A DNA stretch of 64,000 nucleotides. Source: Ziziphus jujuba. Taxonomy: Eukaryota; Streptophyta; Magnoliopsida; Rosales; Rhamnaceae. The position numbers and the translations under genes were made by a program. The stretch spans positions 15,389,501 through 15,453,500 of the forward strand of contig NC_083382.1 in assembly GCF_031755915.1 (NCBI RefSeq), in the 5' to 3' direction. The notes under the pieces are model-generated. The model had not been told where the DNA came from. It did not search any database and was given only the letters and a program-made list of their open reading frames with translations. This document shows positions 11,126-22,290 of the stretch, piece after piece. Within the stretch, counting starts at the first letter, position 1, and every line of letters starts with the position of its first letter.

Positions 11126-11476
11126 TTTGGGGTCCAGCTTTCTCCTAAAGCCTAATCTATTAGAGCTTTTTTTTTTTTTTTTTGTGTTATTCCCTAAGTT
11201 TACATAATGGCTAAGTTTACTTGGTGGGTAAGTTGTTTAGTTAAAAAGGCGACCTTAGAACCTTATAAATAGGTGTCTAGTTTTCAATCTTGTAACACAT
11301 CACACAAATCAAAAACAACACAGTTTTTAAAGACTACAGAGGGAGTTTTTAGAGAAATTTTTTTGTGTATTAATTTTAGAAAAAATAATTTTTTTTTCTT
11401 CTCAATATTTTATGTTTTGTTTTTCTTTATTTTCTATGTTGGTTTTTGTATTTTTCATGATCAGAGGATCACAACA
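11126..11476 (+). repeat. 3' LTR of copia element 1
   Basis: It follows the decayed polypurine tract AAATGGGAGAAT, begins TTTGGGGTCCAGC and ends GATCACAACA. Poly(T) tracts at 11,167-11,182 and 11,389-11,398 have lengthened since insertion. Confidence 0.8.
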
Positions 11477-11660
11477 CTTATTTGGGACCTTTTTTTTTTT
11501 TTTTTTTTTTGGGCCAATTTAACTGTCGCCTATATGAGGATTAGTCTTATAGAAGCTAACAATTGAATGGAACGAAAGCCGTATATTCATTGATAGTCAC
11601 TAGTGTTTAAATACAATTATAAAGCATCTACATAAGGCAATAAACTACAAAGGAAAAATA

Positions 11661-11696
11661 TTAAATAGAAAATACAATCAAATGTTGATACATCAA
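11661..11696 (-). repeat. Right arm of the 36-bp inverted repeat
   Basis: Reverse complement of 7563-7598 with two mismatches. The 180 bases between the copia LTR and this arm resemble no feature I recognise. A (TA)n run begins at 11,697 on its outer side. Confidence 0.8.
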
Positions 11697-12594
11697 TTAT
11701 ATATATATATATATATATAGACACGGAAAGAATATGAGAAATATTAGCATGATAAGATACTAACAAGTCTCTCGAGGCTTCTCAATCTTAAACTTTGAGC
11801 ATTTGTAGGGTTTGGAAAAACGAAAAAAAAAAAAAAAAAAAAAAAAAAGAAGGGAAGACACAAAAGTTGATCAAATTGGATGCATTAAGTTAGTTTTGAG
11901 TTTTTAAAATTAAACTCTCATATAGAAAAGTGAATTTCACACATAAAACACGGGGTACATATTTCTTCTATTGTTTATTTATTGAAAGTTTTTTTTAACT
12001 TTCTTTTAGATTGGAGCATGTATAACCGTTATTAGCTAGTTTCCAAATATATATATTGGTTAGTTTCCTAATATTTATTGGGTTCGTTTATATATCTGGT
12101 ACTCACTTGTATTGTATTTTATTGCGTAGTTTCCTAATAATTCAATCAAACTAGGAGGGGAGGATACACTAGTAATTGACGTATTTTTGCCACTATAATT
12201 AAAGCTCAACTTCTTACAAATGTCAAAAAATCAGAGTGGAGATTGAATCTGCATCTATACGAATGTCTGTTGACAGTAGTACTAAGCAAAAAAAGACAAC
12301 GACCACGATGAGGGTCATCAAGAAAAAGCTCAAACAACTCTGGTGGTCCCGTCGTTGTAAATACGAGTTTCCATAGCGCATAATGTGATAAAAAAAACCA
12401 CCTGGACTGACTGACTGACTGGATGCATTTAATGATTTTTTTTTTTTTAAATCTTTTATTTTGGATTTTAAATTCATGTGTTAATAGTTTCCAAATCTTG
12501 GTTGGCCTATATTTCTAAATATATATGCCTTAGTTTAGTTTTTAATATTAATTTATTGGCTTTATTATCTAGTGATATGATGATAAATATTCAA
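11697..12594. other. Intergenic, AT-rich
   Basis: It contains a (TA)10-like run at 11,697-11,719, a poly(A) run at 11,823-11,848 and a (GACT)n run at about 12,406-12,421. Open frames such as 12,223-12,477 on the minus strand look random. No gene was seen. Confidence 0.6.
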
Positions 12595-12735
12595 AATGAA
12601 TATGCAAAACAGTTCAACTTCTTGTTTTTAAGGTGGCTTACAATAACGAGGACAAGTTGGCTAATCTGGAGAGTTTGTTGGATAGAGCTTCTTATATTAG
12701 CTTTCATCCATCAAAATGAGGGGATACTAGTTTGA
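12595..12735 (+). pseudogene. Coding remnant related to 14,211-14,645
   Basis: In one frame this reads LVFKVAYNNEDKLANLESLL followed by a HPSK segment and a stop near 12,719. The 3' part of the frame at 14,211-14,645 has the parallel pattern LVFNMDLDLN, then NSDKVKSLLDSD and an FIHQKE segment. The order of conserved positions and spacing suggest a shared ancestral gene. The family is not recognised. Confidence 0.45.
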
Positions 12736-14210
12736 TATCAATTAGTTAATTATTCTAGGTTTTACAATTATATATCTCAATTAGAGATCTTTAATAAGTT
12801 ATAATGCTTTCTTCTTATACAACCACAGGTTGTATTTTCTTTCACTTTTTCTGAATCATTTTTATTATATTTTTGTCCAAGAGAGGCTGAGAATTTACAG
12901 AGAAAAATCCTTATTATGGAATTAATAAAGGTTTGTTATCTTGTTCAAATTTCTATATCTCTCCCTCCCTCTCCATCGGTGCATGTGTCATTACAGTGAT
13001 TTTATAGACAAAAGTTTTTCATAGTGGATATCGCTGCACACTTAAAAAATACTATACAATGAAATAACTTAAATAACTTTTCAGGATTCTGATGGATTTA
13101 TTTAATGAGATTTAAATTTGTAAGTTACTCAAGTTTTTTAAAATTCAAAACTATAGTTGAAAACCAATTTTAAAGAAAAATTTTAAATTTTCAATCGGGT
13201 TGGGAGGCAGTTTCATATCAATCTTTTCAACAAATTCTTACAAATTTTGAAATAAATTTAAACATCCCTATCCATCCACTCGTAAACAATGGTGAGTTAG
13301 AGAGAAAGCATAAGCATAACACTGAAACTGCCCTACTTTTCTTGCATTTGCCCTTCAGATTTTGGTGGTATGTTTGTTATATATAATTTTTAATAATTTT
13401 TTTTTATCATTTAAATTTGTAGCTTTTAGTTTCCAAATCTTAATTGGATTGTATTTCAAAATATATATACCTTTTAGTTTTCTAATCCAATCCAACTGTT
13501 GGTATAAATAAAAGCTGATGATCGGCTTCCAAATATAAAACACAAAGTGAACTAGATTTAGTTGGTAAATTATTGTAGTTATAAGAGGATATCATTCCAA
13601 ATGAAAAAATAAATAAATAAATCCAAATATCAAAAAAATGAATAAATAAAGTTTGTTGAGGAAAATACAAGTCACATTATCTTTATTATTTTAGCATGTG
13701 CTTGGTTTAATGAAGTCTGTCGGTTGGTTTGTTGATCCCGCGTGGCTTATTTGTACTGCTTATTCAGCTGAGCTATGTAAACTAATTGTTACGTTCCATC
13801 GCTCCAAACACCACAATGCCTCATGCTCCACTACTATATCAAACAACATTTACAAAATGATAATCATGAATATCAGAAAACTACTAATTCTCGCTTTAGT
13901 AACGGTACCCGTTAACATTAACAACGTTTATAAACGAATGTTTGGTCGCCACAACAACACTTGGTGCTTGGGATTCACTAGTGGTTGGTTGGTTATTTTC
14001 GATATGCAAATTTCAAACTCCATCTTCTTAATCCCATCTAACCAGCATCAATCCAACTCGCACCGTGTCCTAACTATCGATCGCATCGTTGCGACAACTT
14101 CCTTTACAGCCCAAGGCGCCGCCATGATTTCCTAAAGGTTTATATGTTAACAAAGCCATGGTGGCAAAGAGATTTCATAGTCGTGGTAATTTTAAGTTTT
14201 ACTAATAGAC
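12736..14210. other. Intergenic, AT-rich
   Basis: About 80 bases at 13,412-13,500 resemble 12,467-12,550 (both include TTTCCAAATCTT and ATATATATACCTT-like stretches), a dispersed repeat. A 145-codon plus-strand frame at 13,698-14,135 starts at an internal ATG and has no recognisable domain. I do not call it a gene. Confidence 0.5.
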
Positions 14211-14645
14211 TTGCTTTGTGTAGGTACAGAAAAAAACAAATGGAATCACTTTGGCAATAATAAAAATAGTGATGAAGTTGGCTACTTGGATATATTATGC
14301 CACAGCTACATATGCTTAAGAAGAAGCAAAAACTTGAAGTTTGAGACTTCTGGGAAATTAATTGAATCATTAATGGGCGACGACAATGTTTTATTCGTGT
14401 TGCTCCGGACTATTGAATATGTTGGTGATAAGCCTGGATGTGATGATGATGATTATGAACACAAAACAGCTCTATTTCTTGTTTTTAACATGGATTTGGA
14501 TTTGAATTATAGTTATAATTCAGATAAGGTGAAGAGTTTATTGGATAGTGATATTTTCATCCATCAAAAAGAAGCCATATCGGTGTCCATCAATGATGAC
14601 TGTCCGTTACCTCAGTTAATCAATGGTCGTGATACAGGAGTGTAA
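14211..14645 (+). CDS. Hypothetical protein fragment
   Basis: A 144-codon frame reads like coding sequence in its acidic middle part (GDDNVLFVLLRTIEY, then an Asp run near residues 78-81). It has no domain I can name. The first codon is not an ATG but TTG, so the true start or an upstream exon is unknown. An intronless fragment is as likely as a gene. Its 3' half parallels the remnant at 12,595-12,735, which argues that this stretch derives from a real duplicated gene. Confidence 0.35.
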   Translation: MLCVGTEKNKWNHFGNNKNSDEVGYLDILCHSYICLRRSKNLKFETSGKLIESLMGDDNVLFVLLRTIEYVGDKPGCDDDDYEHKTALFLVFNMDLDLNYSYNSDKVKSLLDSDIFIHQKEAISVSINDDCPLPQLINGRDTGV

Positions 14646-15034
14646 AACTTACAACAACGCAGATTTTCAACCGGTGAAATATGCAGCTTGAATATCGATT
14701 TGCAACCTTCTTATCCTAATCCTAATCCTAATCCCATAGCTTTTGGTTTCATCCTAGATTGGCCGTTGGCCAAGCATATATTGTGAGAAAATTGTTGGTG
14801 TATATGGGATTAAAAATATCATAAAACTAACACAACAAATATAAAAAAATAATTAATTATCAAAATCCTATTAAAAGATACTAGTATACACATCATATTT
14901 AAGTTTTACTTTTAATACAAAAATATTTTATTTGTAAAGCGTAATATAATAATTTTAGGGAATTTAGTTTTACAATTATTTCACTTAAATCATATGCTTT
15001 TGAAAAATCATCATTAAACTCTCTTTAGTTTTTT
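14646..15034. other. Intergenic, nothing recognised
   Basis: AT-rich DNA with a short CCTAAT repeat near 14,715-14,733. No coding or RNA signal was seen. Confidence 0.6.
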
Positions 15035-15486
15035 ATACATATCAAAATAAATTTATTTGTCATTTTTTAATTAATTTTAACAGGTAAAGATTAAAAAAAA
15101 AAATGACTTGTCAATACATAACATAAACATGGGAATATATATATATATATATATATATTTTCTATTATTGTTTATTTATTTGATCATCCAAAAAAAAGTT
15201 TATTTATTTATTTATTTTTTACCTTGGGTTATGTTATTTGTTTGAGAATATTTCATTTACACCCTCTAAATTTTGGAGTAAATACAAAAACATTTGTTAA
15301 GTTTCTAATAATATCATTTACAACCTTAAAAGAATCTAATTACTCTTACGGCATATTTGGATAAAGGTAAAATTAATAGAAATCTAATTTTTTTGAAAAA
15401 ATAATAACTTTCTTTTGTTTGGATATTTATTGTAAGGTGAAAAAATATTGGTCTAGGAAAGAAAATAGTTTGAAAAGTTTTTAATT
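15035..15486 (+). repeat. Tandem duplication, copy 1
   Basis: This 452-base unit is repeated immediately downstream with only a few differences, mainly in the lengths of the (TA)n and (TTTA)n tracts. It is noncoding. Confidence 0.9.
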
Positions 15487-15936
15487 ATACATATCAAAAT
15501 AAATTTATTTGTCATTTTTTAATTAATTTTAACAGGTAAAGATTAAAAAAAAAAAATGACTTGTCAATACATAACATAAACATGGGAATATATATATATA
15601 TATATATTTTCTATTATTGTTTATTTATCCAAAAAAAAGTTTATTTATTTATTTATTTATTTATTTATTACCTTGGGTTATGTTATTTGTTTGAGAATAT
15701 TTCATTTACACCCTCTAAATTTTGGAGTAAATACAAGAACATTTGTTAAGTTTCTAATAATATCATTTACAACCTTAAAAGAATCTAATTAGTTTTATGG
15801 CATATTTGGATAAAGGTAAAATTAGTAGAAATATAATTTTTTTGAAAAAATAATAATTTTCTTTTGTTTGGATAATTATTGTAAGGTGAAAAAATGTTGA
15901 TCTAGGAAAAGAAAATAGTTTGAAAAGTTTTTATTA
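15487..15936 (+). repeat. Tandem duplication, copy 2
   Basis: Direct repeat of 15,035-15,486. The near identity indicates a recent local duplication. Confidence 0.9.
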
Positions 15937-16899
15937 CTCACCAAACAGACTAAGAGAAAAATTAATTCTTAGGAAATTAAATCCTGATAATTAATTTCCC
16001 TCTCAACTTTAACACTTCCCAAACAGGGCTTTATATCTTTACTTTAGTTAAATTAATTTTAAAATTCCTTTTTTTAATAATTAATCAGAAAACTTTAAAG
16101 TTTTTAAAATATTTTTAATTAATTTTTAAATAATTTTATCTCAATTATGTGCCAGCCAATATGGAATTTATATTAGCACACTCTACAATCACTCTCTTCA
16201 ACTAAAAGCCACCAGCTCTTTTTGGCTAGCACCCCTTTAAACTAAGGACCACTTGCCTTTACTTTGTTCCTATTTCTTATTTTCTTTTTCATTTTTCTTA
16301 GTCAGCACCCTCTCAAGCTAACAATATTTCATCCCCATTCCATCAAGATGTCACTATGTCTCCATCACGTTGGCTCACCACGGCACCTAGCATGGCCTCC
16401 TCCATGTGGAGAAGCTACCAATGGAGGTCCCTATCATAGCACCACCTTGATACAAAATTTCCATCATTAAGATTTACTACTAATTATAGGGTTTCTTTTC
16501 ACCATCGTAGTAAATCTAAGAGGATCTAAGAGGCTCGTCACCGTTTAATCATCCTTGGGTTTTTATCCCACGCATACACATGACTCTGTTTGAGTCTCAT
16601 CTCTAATAGTATTTGTTGAGGCTTGAGGTTCCACTCTAGAAAGGTTAACCCTATAAGGGGAGTATCCCAAACGTCTTATATACTCTTAAAATACTCATGT
16701 CTGACCATATATGAGACTTATGCTCGCATGCTCTATAAGCCACATCAATTTTTGATTTAGAACTAGTAAGGATATAAATGATGTAATTGTTGTTGTTGTT
16801 GTTTTGTGTATGTGCATGCATGCGCGTGTGCATGCGTATGTGCATGCAAAAGGTTCTTATAATCCTTTAAAGAAGCCATAGAATAAAAATTGAGTAAAA
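15937..16899. other. Intergenic or unassigned repeat
   Basis: The part from about 16,150 to 16,780 is less AT-rich and looks like transposon-derived sequence, but no LTR pair or domain is visible. A (GTT)n run (16,788-16,805) and a TGCATGCG-type purine-pyrimidine run (16,812-16,848) lie at its end. Confidence 0.4.
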
Positions 16900-17504
16900 A
16901 GATTAATAAAATAATTTAACCAATGAAATAAAATAATAACTTTCCTAAGTTAATTTCTCCAGCAAATAAATAAAGAGAAACTAAGTAAAAGGCTAATTTT
17001 CTAAAACAAAAAGTCAAAATCAAATTAGGAAATAAATTGACTATCTTTCTAACTAAGCTGTCTTTTACCAATCTTTGACCAATTTAAACTCCAAAGCAGC
17101 TTCCATATGCCTTTTAGGATGCCAAATAAGATTATCATTGAGTCTCTCACGTTGCCCTAGGTCAGAACAAAGAGAAAATGTCAACTCAACAAAATGCAGT
17201 AAAGCCAGCAACAAAATCCAGCCCAACTTGTCCCCTATGCGCACAAGCCCTTTTTTGTTTGCCTTTGATTCTACCTTGGCTTGTTTCTATGACCTCTTAT
17301 TGATATTCATTGAATCCATGAAGCGTTGGAACCATTTCTTGCTACCTGGAATCCATATTTGCACAAAAACAGCTTTGTATCTTCGGGTATTATCAAGCCC
17401 TTTTGAGAATTAATTAATTCCTATATAAAGACAGTCAGGTTGTCCTTAAATCTCTTAGCTTGAGCTCTGCTATCAATTATTCGGGTTCAGGCGGATTCTC
17501 ATCA
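16900..17504 (-). repeat. Antisense diverged gypsy LTR
   Basis: Reverse complemented, this segment begins TGATGAGAATCC at 17,504. It follows the LTR at 98-1190 through the GAGCTCAAGCTAAGAGATTT region, TGTGCGCATA, TATTTGGCATCCTA and the TTTATTTATTTGCTGGA region. Identity is visibly lower than between the two gypsy LTRs above, so it is an older insertion or a related family. No primer site or polypurine tract adjoins it, which suggests a solo or truncated LTR. Confidence 0.75.
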
Positions 17505-18384
17505 GATATCCAATGGAACCTCACTTAAAACGTGGACAAACAAACACAAGTTTTATCAATAATACTTCAATATATAAATAAAACCACATCAGCATAAAAA
17601 TACACAACTATGGTCCATAACCAGTCTATTGCACTACAGGCTATAACCACACATATCCAATATTTATATCAGCGCATTCAAAGAGTATTTGTAAAGTTTA
17701 GAAAAATAAATAAATAATAAATAAGTCCAGAAAGATAAGGATAAATAAAGAAAGATGCATACTGCTGCTGTGGAAAGAACAAAATGACAAACGGTGTGTG
17801 AGATAGACTGCCACTAACTGCCTGGACGTAGGGGAATGAATTTAAAACAAATAAAATATGAGATAAAGAAATCTCAGTTAGTAGCATAATATAAATAGGA
17901 AATATATATATATATATATATATATTATGCAAAGCAACTAATTTACCTAATGAACTAAGGAAAAAAAGAGAGAAAAAAAATAGTAATAACTGATACGATA
18001 ATAATATAATTTATTTTTTGGATCAAAGGTATAATATAGTTGAAGAAGGCAAAGCGAAAAGGTAATAATATTGTTTATTTTTTGGATTAAAGTTGAAACG
18101 TATAATTATCCAAAAAAAGAAAAAAAAAATGGTATTGCCTGATAAGATATCGTTGTTCCTGAACCAACATTAGGAAAATGTGTCTTTCTCGGAGCAAGAG
18201 GTTCCAGATCCACCTAATTTTCGCTCTTGCAGTCGGACATTCATTTCTAAGCCTAAAAGTGAAAAACTCAAGTAGCGATCATCCTCTCCAAACTCTCTTC
18301 ATCCTGCCTTCTACTTTGATAATGTGAATCATGTTGGGGTTTTGTAAAAGCAGATCGATGAGCTTCTTTAACTTTTTCTGTTTG

Positions 18385-18415
<31 letters not shown>

Positions 18416-19084
18416 GTTTGACGCTTTATGTTTTAATTTCTTTTGGTTATTTCTGCTTGTGCTTTCTGTTTCTTGGTTTTTTAGTTTTTATTCATTTTTT
18501 AAATTTCTTGAGGTATTCTTAGATGAAAAGTTTGGTAGATTGGAAATTTATGAAATGCCAGTCCATCTAACCCATTTCTTTTTTCAGTTTATTTGATCCC
18601 TTATGTCTCATATTCCTTACCCATTACCAATACTGTCAAATATACACACTTAAAACAAATAATAAATTGATTACTTTTTCCAAAAATATAACTAAGCATA
18701 TGTTTTTCAAACATATATATATACACACATGTAGATAGGTCAATTTCTGTTTATTGAGACCTTTATTGTAAAAGTCTATTTATGTGACAGAGACAGGTTT
18801 ATTTTTGTTTAAGAAAAAGTGGATATAAAAATTTTGTAAAAAAAATATTTTGAGCATTTTTAGTAATGCTTTGCTAATCTTCATATTCTTTACTGTCTTG
18901 CCTTTGGATTGCTCTCATTCAATCATAATTTTTGATGTTGTATGTGGATATGTTATTCAGTTTCTTCCAAATTTTAGGCGAGGGTCTATTTCTGGTCTTT
19001 TTAATAACAACTATTTATAATTGATACAATCTAAACTGTTACAAACAGTATGGCAAGAAAAAAGAGGAAAGAGAAGCTATGGAA
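17505..19084. other. Intergenic upstream of the F-box pseudogene
   Basis: It contains (TA)n runs at 17,902-17,925 and 18,391-18,415. The stretch 18,160-18,370 is less AT-rich and could be old 5' leader of the F-box gene, but no frame supports this. Confidence 0.45.
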
Positions 19085-19634
19085 GATAGGTAGAAAATGA
19101 GTGCCATGAAGACCAAATATCACATTTACCATATGCTTTTTGTGCATCATCTTTTCTGATTCCTCCCCACTATATATCTAGCCAAAATGGTTCTTAAATC
19201 CAAGTGCTAGAGAGAAACATGTGGCATTCCGACTCCATTCTTATATTTTGAAGACTTATGTACAAAAATTTTCAACAAGAAGGTGAAGTATCGAGATATG
19301 CTCTTACAGTTTGTGATCGACTACTTGGAACGTCATATGATATGTACGCAAATTCCCAATACATCCACAATGAATTTTAAATTTGACATGTCTTCAAAAG
19401 TATTTATTGGACAAGTAGATGGTTAAGCTTTGTCATTGAAAGTAAAGTGAAGGATTTAGATATTTGTTTCAGAAATTACTCTTTACCTTTGTTCGTTCTA
19501 TATGCAAATTCATTAACAATCTTGAAGTTCCGTCTATTGTAGTTGGTTGCTCCTTCTCTTTCAACTTTTCCCTCTTTGAAAGTCCTCTCTTTTTTATATG
19601 CGTAAATCTGATTTCTGTCCATTCAAAATCTTAA
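19085..19634 (+). pseudogene. F-box/LRR protein gene, 5' part
   Basis: The translated pattern is that of the large plant F-box/LRR (FBD-type) family, whose members recruit substrates to SCF ubiquitin ligases. TPFLYFEDL lies near 19,220-19,247, LLQFVIDYLERH near 19,300-19,335, and WLSFVIESKVKDLDICFRNY near 19,423-19,482, followed by LPLFVLYANSLTILKF. A frameshift falls near 19,420 and stops occur near 19,130 and 19,540. The N-terminal F-box is barely recognisable (HHLF near 19,150). A solo LTR begins at 19,635. The gene resumes at 23,335 and again at 32,161. Confidence 0.7.
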
Positions 19635-19989
19635 TGTCAGGATCCATTCAAAATTCTTTATCAGAACCCTACATGAGCTCCGACTAGGGAAATCCTACCA
19701 AACATTTTTACATAAAATCTAGTAATATCTCCCCATGCCCCAAAAATTCCCTATAGAGAAAACACACTTCAGTATCATATCACCTTATTCCTCTCACCTT
19801 ATTTCTCCCACCTTACTATAAGAGATTCCCACAAATTTACAAGACTTCAATAACAACAGCACAGAGATATAGATGCAAGAAATAATTTAATAAAACATAA
19901 ATACCTTTATGACTCGTACTCGCCCAAACCACCCACTTATTACAATTATACATTCTTATAACGTCTTGTGAATATTTCAAACATATAAA

Positions 19990-20460
19990 TACAAGTAGGT
20001 GATAATAAAAACAACAACAATAATAATGATAATAACAATAATAATAATAAAGATACAACCTCTCAAGAGCTTGGGTAACTCATCCGAAGGCTACAATACT
20101 TGTCCGAAGACTTCAATACTTATCTGAAGGCTAAGATACTCATCCGAAAGCTATAATACTTGTCCATTCGAACAAATACGATGAGTATGCAATTGACACT
20201 AATGATGATAATAATAACAGTAACAAATTCATAAGTAATAATAATAACAATAATAAATAATAATAATAATAACAACAGTGGTAATAATGATAATAATAAT
20301 AAGAATAACAATAACAATATTAATAACAATAATAATAATTAACAACAGTAACAATGATAATAATAAAAATAATAACAAATAATAATAATAATAATAAAAA
20401 TAATTACAACAACAAATAATAATAATAATAGAAAATCATAATAATAAATAGTTAAAATAA
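19990..20460. repeat. AAT/AAC trinucleotide microsatellite
   Basis: About 450 bases of imperfect (AAT)n and (AAC)n with interruptions, broken by a short AAGGCT-type repeat at 20,060-20,165 (CATCCGAAGGCTACAATACT, repeated about four times). Confidence 0.85.
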
Positions 20461-21429
20461 AATTAAATTTATAAATTTATAAATCTATCTAATCCGCACA
20501 CTAGTAGTAGAAATATGCCCGATATACCATATAGCATGTTAGTGCACAGTCCCATGATATCAGCTGTCACAAGTACACTGCTATTAATACAGTCCGGGAT
20601 GGTTGCCTATAGTAACCGTCCGACCCATTGGTTTTATAGACTGTAGAGTTGTGAAACTAAGCTATTCATAGGCCGAATCGGATCGTTGATGACTATTTCT
20701 TCAAAACAAATAGTTGTCAATACTAAGATTCGCATGCAGACCTTCCATACCATAGAATTTCCCTATATATATATATATATATACACACACGTATACATGG
20801 AAAAGACACTTGATGCACCATACGATATACCAGTAGTGTCAAACAATACTCAGTATCCAAAGCACTACTCTGCCAGGGAGGTTAAAGAGAGAAACCTGCA
20901 ATTGATCACCTTGACATCTCGAGGCACCGACTGCTAATAACTTGTCATCATTAAACCAGTCCTCCTTCGACCGAGGGGAGGGTGGCTATGCGCTAAACCA
21001 CGATACAATAACTAGGAATCCTACGACTAAGGGGGGCGGCTAATGCTCATTGTGTAAAATACTTACCAACTATTATGCCCATAACTTCCACAAGATGGCT
21101 ATACATACATGTGCGCTAATCATGAATATAGTACAAAACATCAGTATTATATGGTGCATCTAAAAACTAAAAATTTTACAATATCATAAATATCGAAATT
21201 TGATCAAATACCACTAAGTTTAATACACTTTTGCTAAAGCCATAAAATTCCATATTTCCTTTTAAACAACCACATAAATTCAACAATTTTATAAAATTAA
21301 TTATTACCACAATAATTTCTTTAAAATCATAAATATAAATTTTATGTAACAAATATATTTAAATCACATAAGTTTTACACAATAAAATTAAATAACACTT
21401 TTCTTAAATTTTAGAACATACACAATATT

Positions 21430-21812
21430 TTTCGAATTTTTAAGTAACACAATATATATATACATGTATATGTACACAAGCATATATACTCATCTATATA
21501 CATTCATGTATATTCACATATATATATATACATAGTCATATACATATAAACACAATCTTTTTAACGAGTATATACATGCTCATATACATATTTATACAAA
21601 CAAAAAAATGTATATATAGTTATATAAACTCATACGGAAATTCTATGGTGAGGACGATTCGCATGAGGACAGCAGTATTAATGACGGTTTTTCATAGTAT
21701 TAACGACGGTTTTTGAGAAAATCGTCACCAATACTATGAAAAACCGTCACCAATACTGTGGTCCACATGAGGACCGTCCGCACCATAGACGGACTGTAAA
21801 CTCATATATATA

Positions 21813-21844
<32 letters not shown>

Positions 21845-21900
21845 CGTAATCACATATGTTCACACACATATATATATATATATTCATATATATACAATTC

Positions 21901-21933
<33 letters not shown>

Positions 21934-22290
21934 TCATATGCTCAATATATATATATATATACACACATCTACATAGATGCCAAAGGAGTACACAAACATA
22001 TATATATGTATACTCAATATATTAATATACACTCACATATATATAGTCACTTATATATGTATAATCACATATGTTCACACGCATATAAATATATATATAT
22101 TTATTCATATACTCAATATATACACATCTACACATATGCCAAAGGAGTACACACAAACACATATATACATACATACATACATATGTATATATACGAAAAT
22201 ATTCATTTGCAAACATACATGCACAAATCTATATATGAACATGCATATATATATATATATACACAATTTAACACAATTATCGCATTAAAT
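21430..22290. repeat. TA/CATA-rich cryptic microsatellite block
   Basis: Roughly 850 bases of (TA)n, (CATA)n and (CACA)n with two partial copies of a unit containing GCCAAAGGAGTACACA (21,978 and 22,137). Long frames here (for example 21,856-22,305) translate only to Tyr/Ile/His repeats and are not genes. Confidence 0.85.
21642..21789. mobile_element. Foldback MITE-like hairpin
   Basis: The 148-base segment is an almost complete inverted repeat with ends TCTATGGTG and CACCATAGA. Arms of about 70 bases contain two GACGGTTTTT-type subrepeats (GTATTAATGACGG, GTATTAACGACGG) and a loop near 21,714-21,720. This is the architecture of a small nonautonomous DNA transposon. It sits inside the microsatellite block of solo LTR A. 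Confidence 0.7.

Larger units (their letters stand above)
7686..11476 (+). mobile_element. Ty1/copia element lacking reverse transcriptase
   Basis: LTRs of 301 and 351 bp (7686-7986 and 11,126-11,476) enclose a primer-binding site, gag, protease-like and integrase-like remnants in the copia order. The central pol is followed directly by a short hydrophilic stretch and the 3' LTR. No RT or RNase H motif is found, so about half of pol appears deleted. Matching target duplications were not seen (gttac on the left, cttat on the right). It is a non-autonomous decayed derivative. Confidence 0.85.

Noticed and set aside
13698..14135. 145-codon plus-strand frame
   Set aside because: No recognisable motif, no supporting neighbour signals and many rare residues. 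Neither strand gives a convincing protein.
19990..20460. Regularly spaced repeats resembling an array
   Set aside because: These are AAT/AAC microsatellites, not CRISPR-type repeats; the context is plant nuclear DNA.
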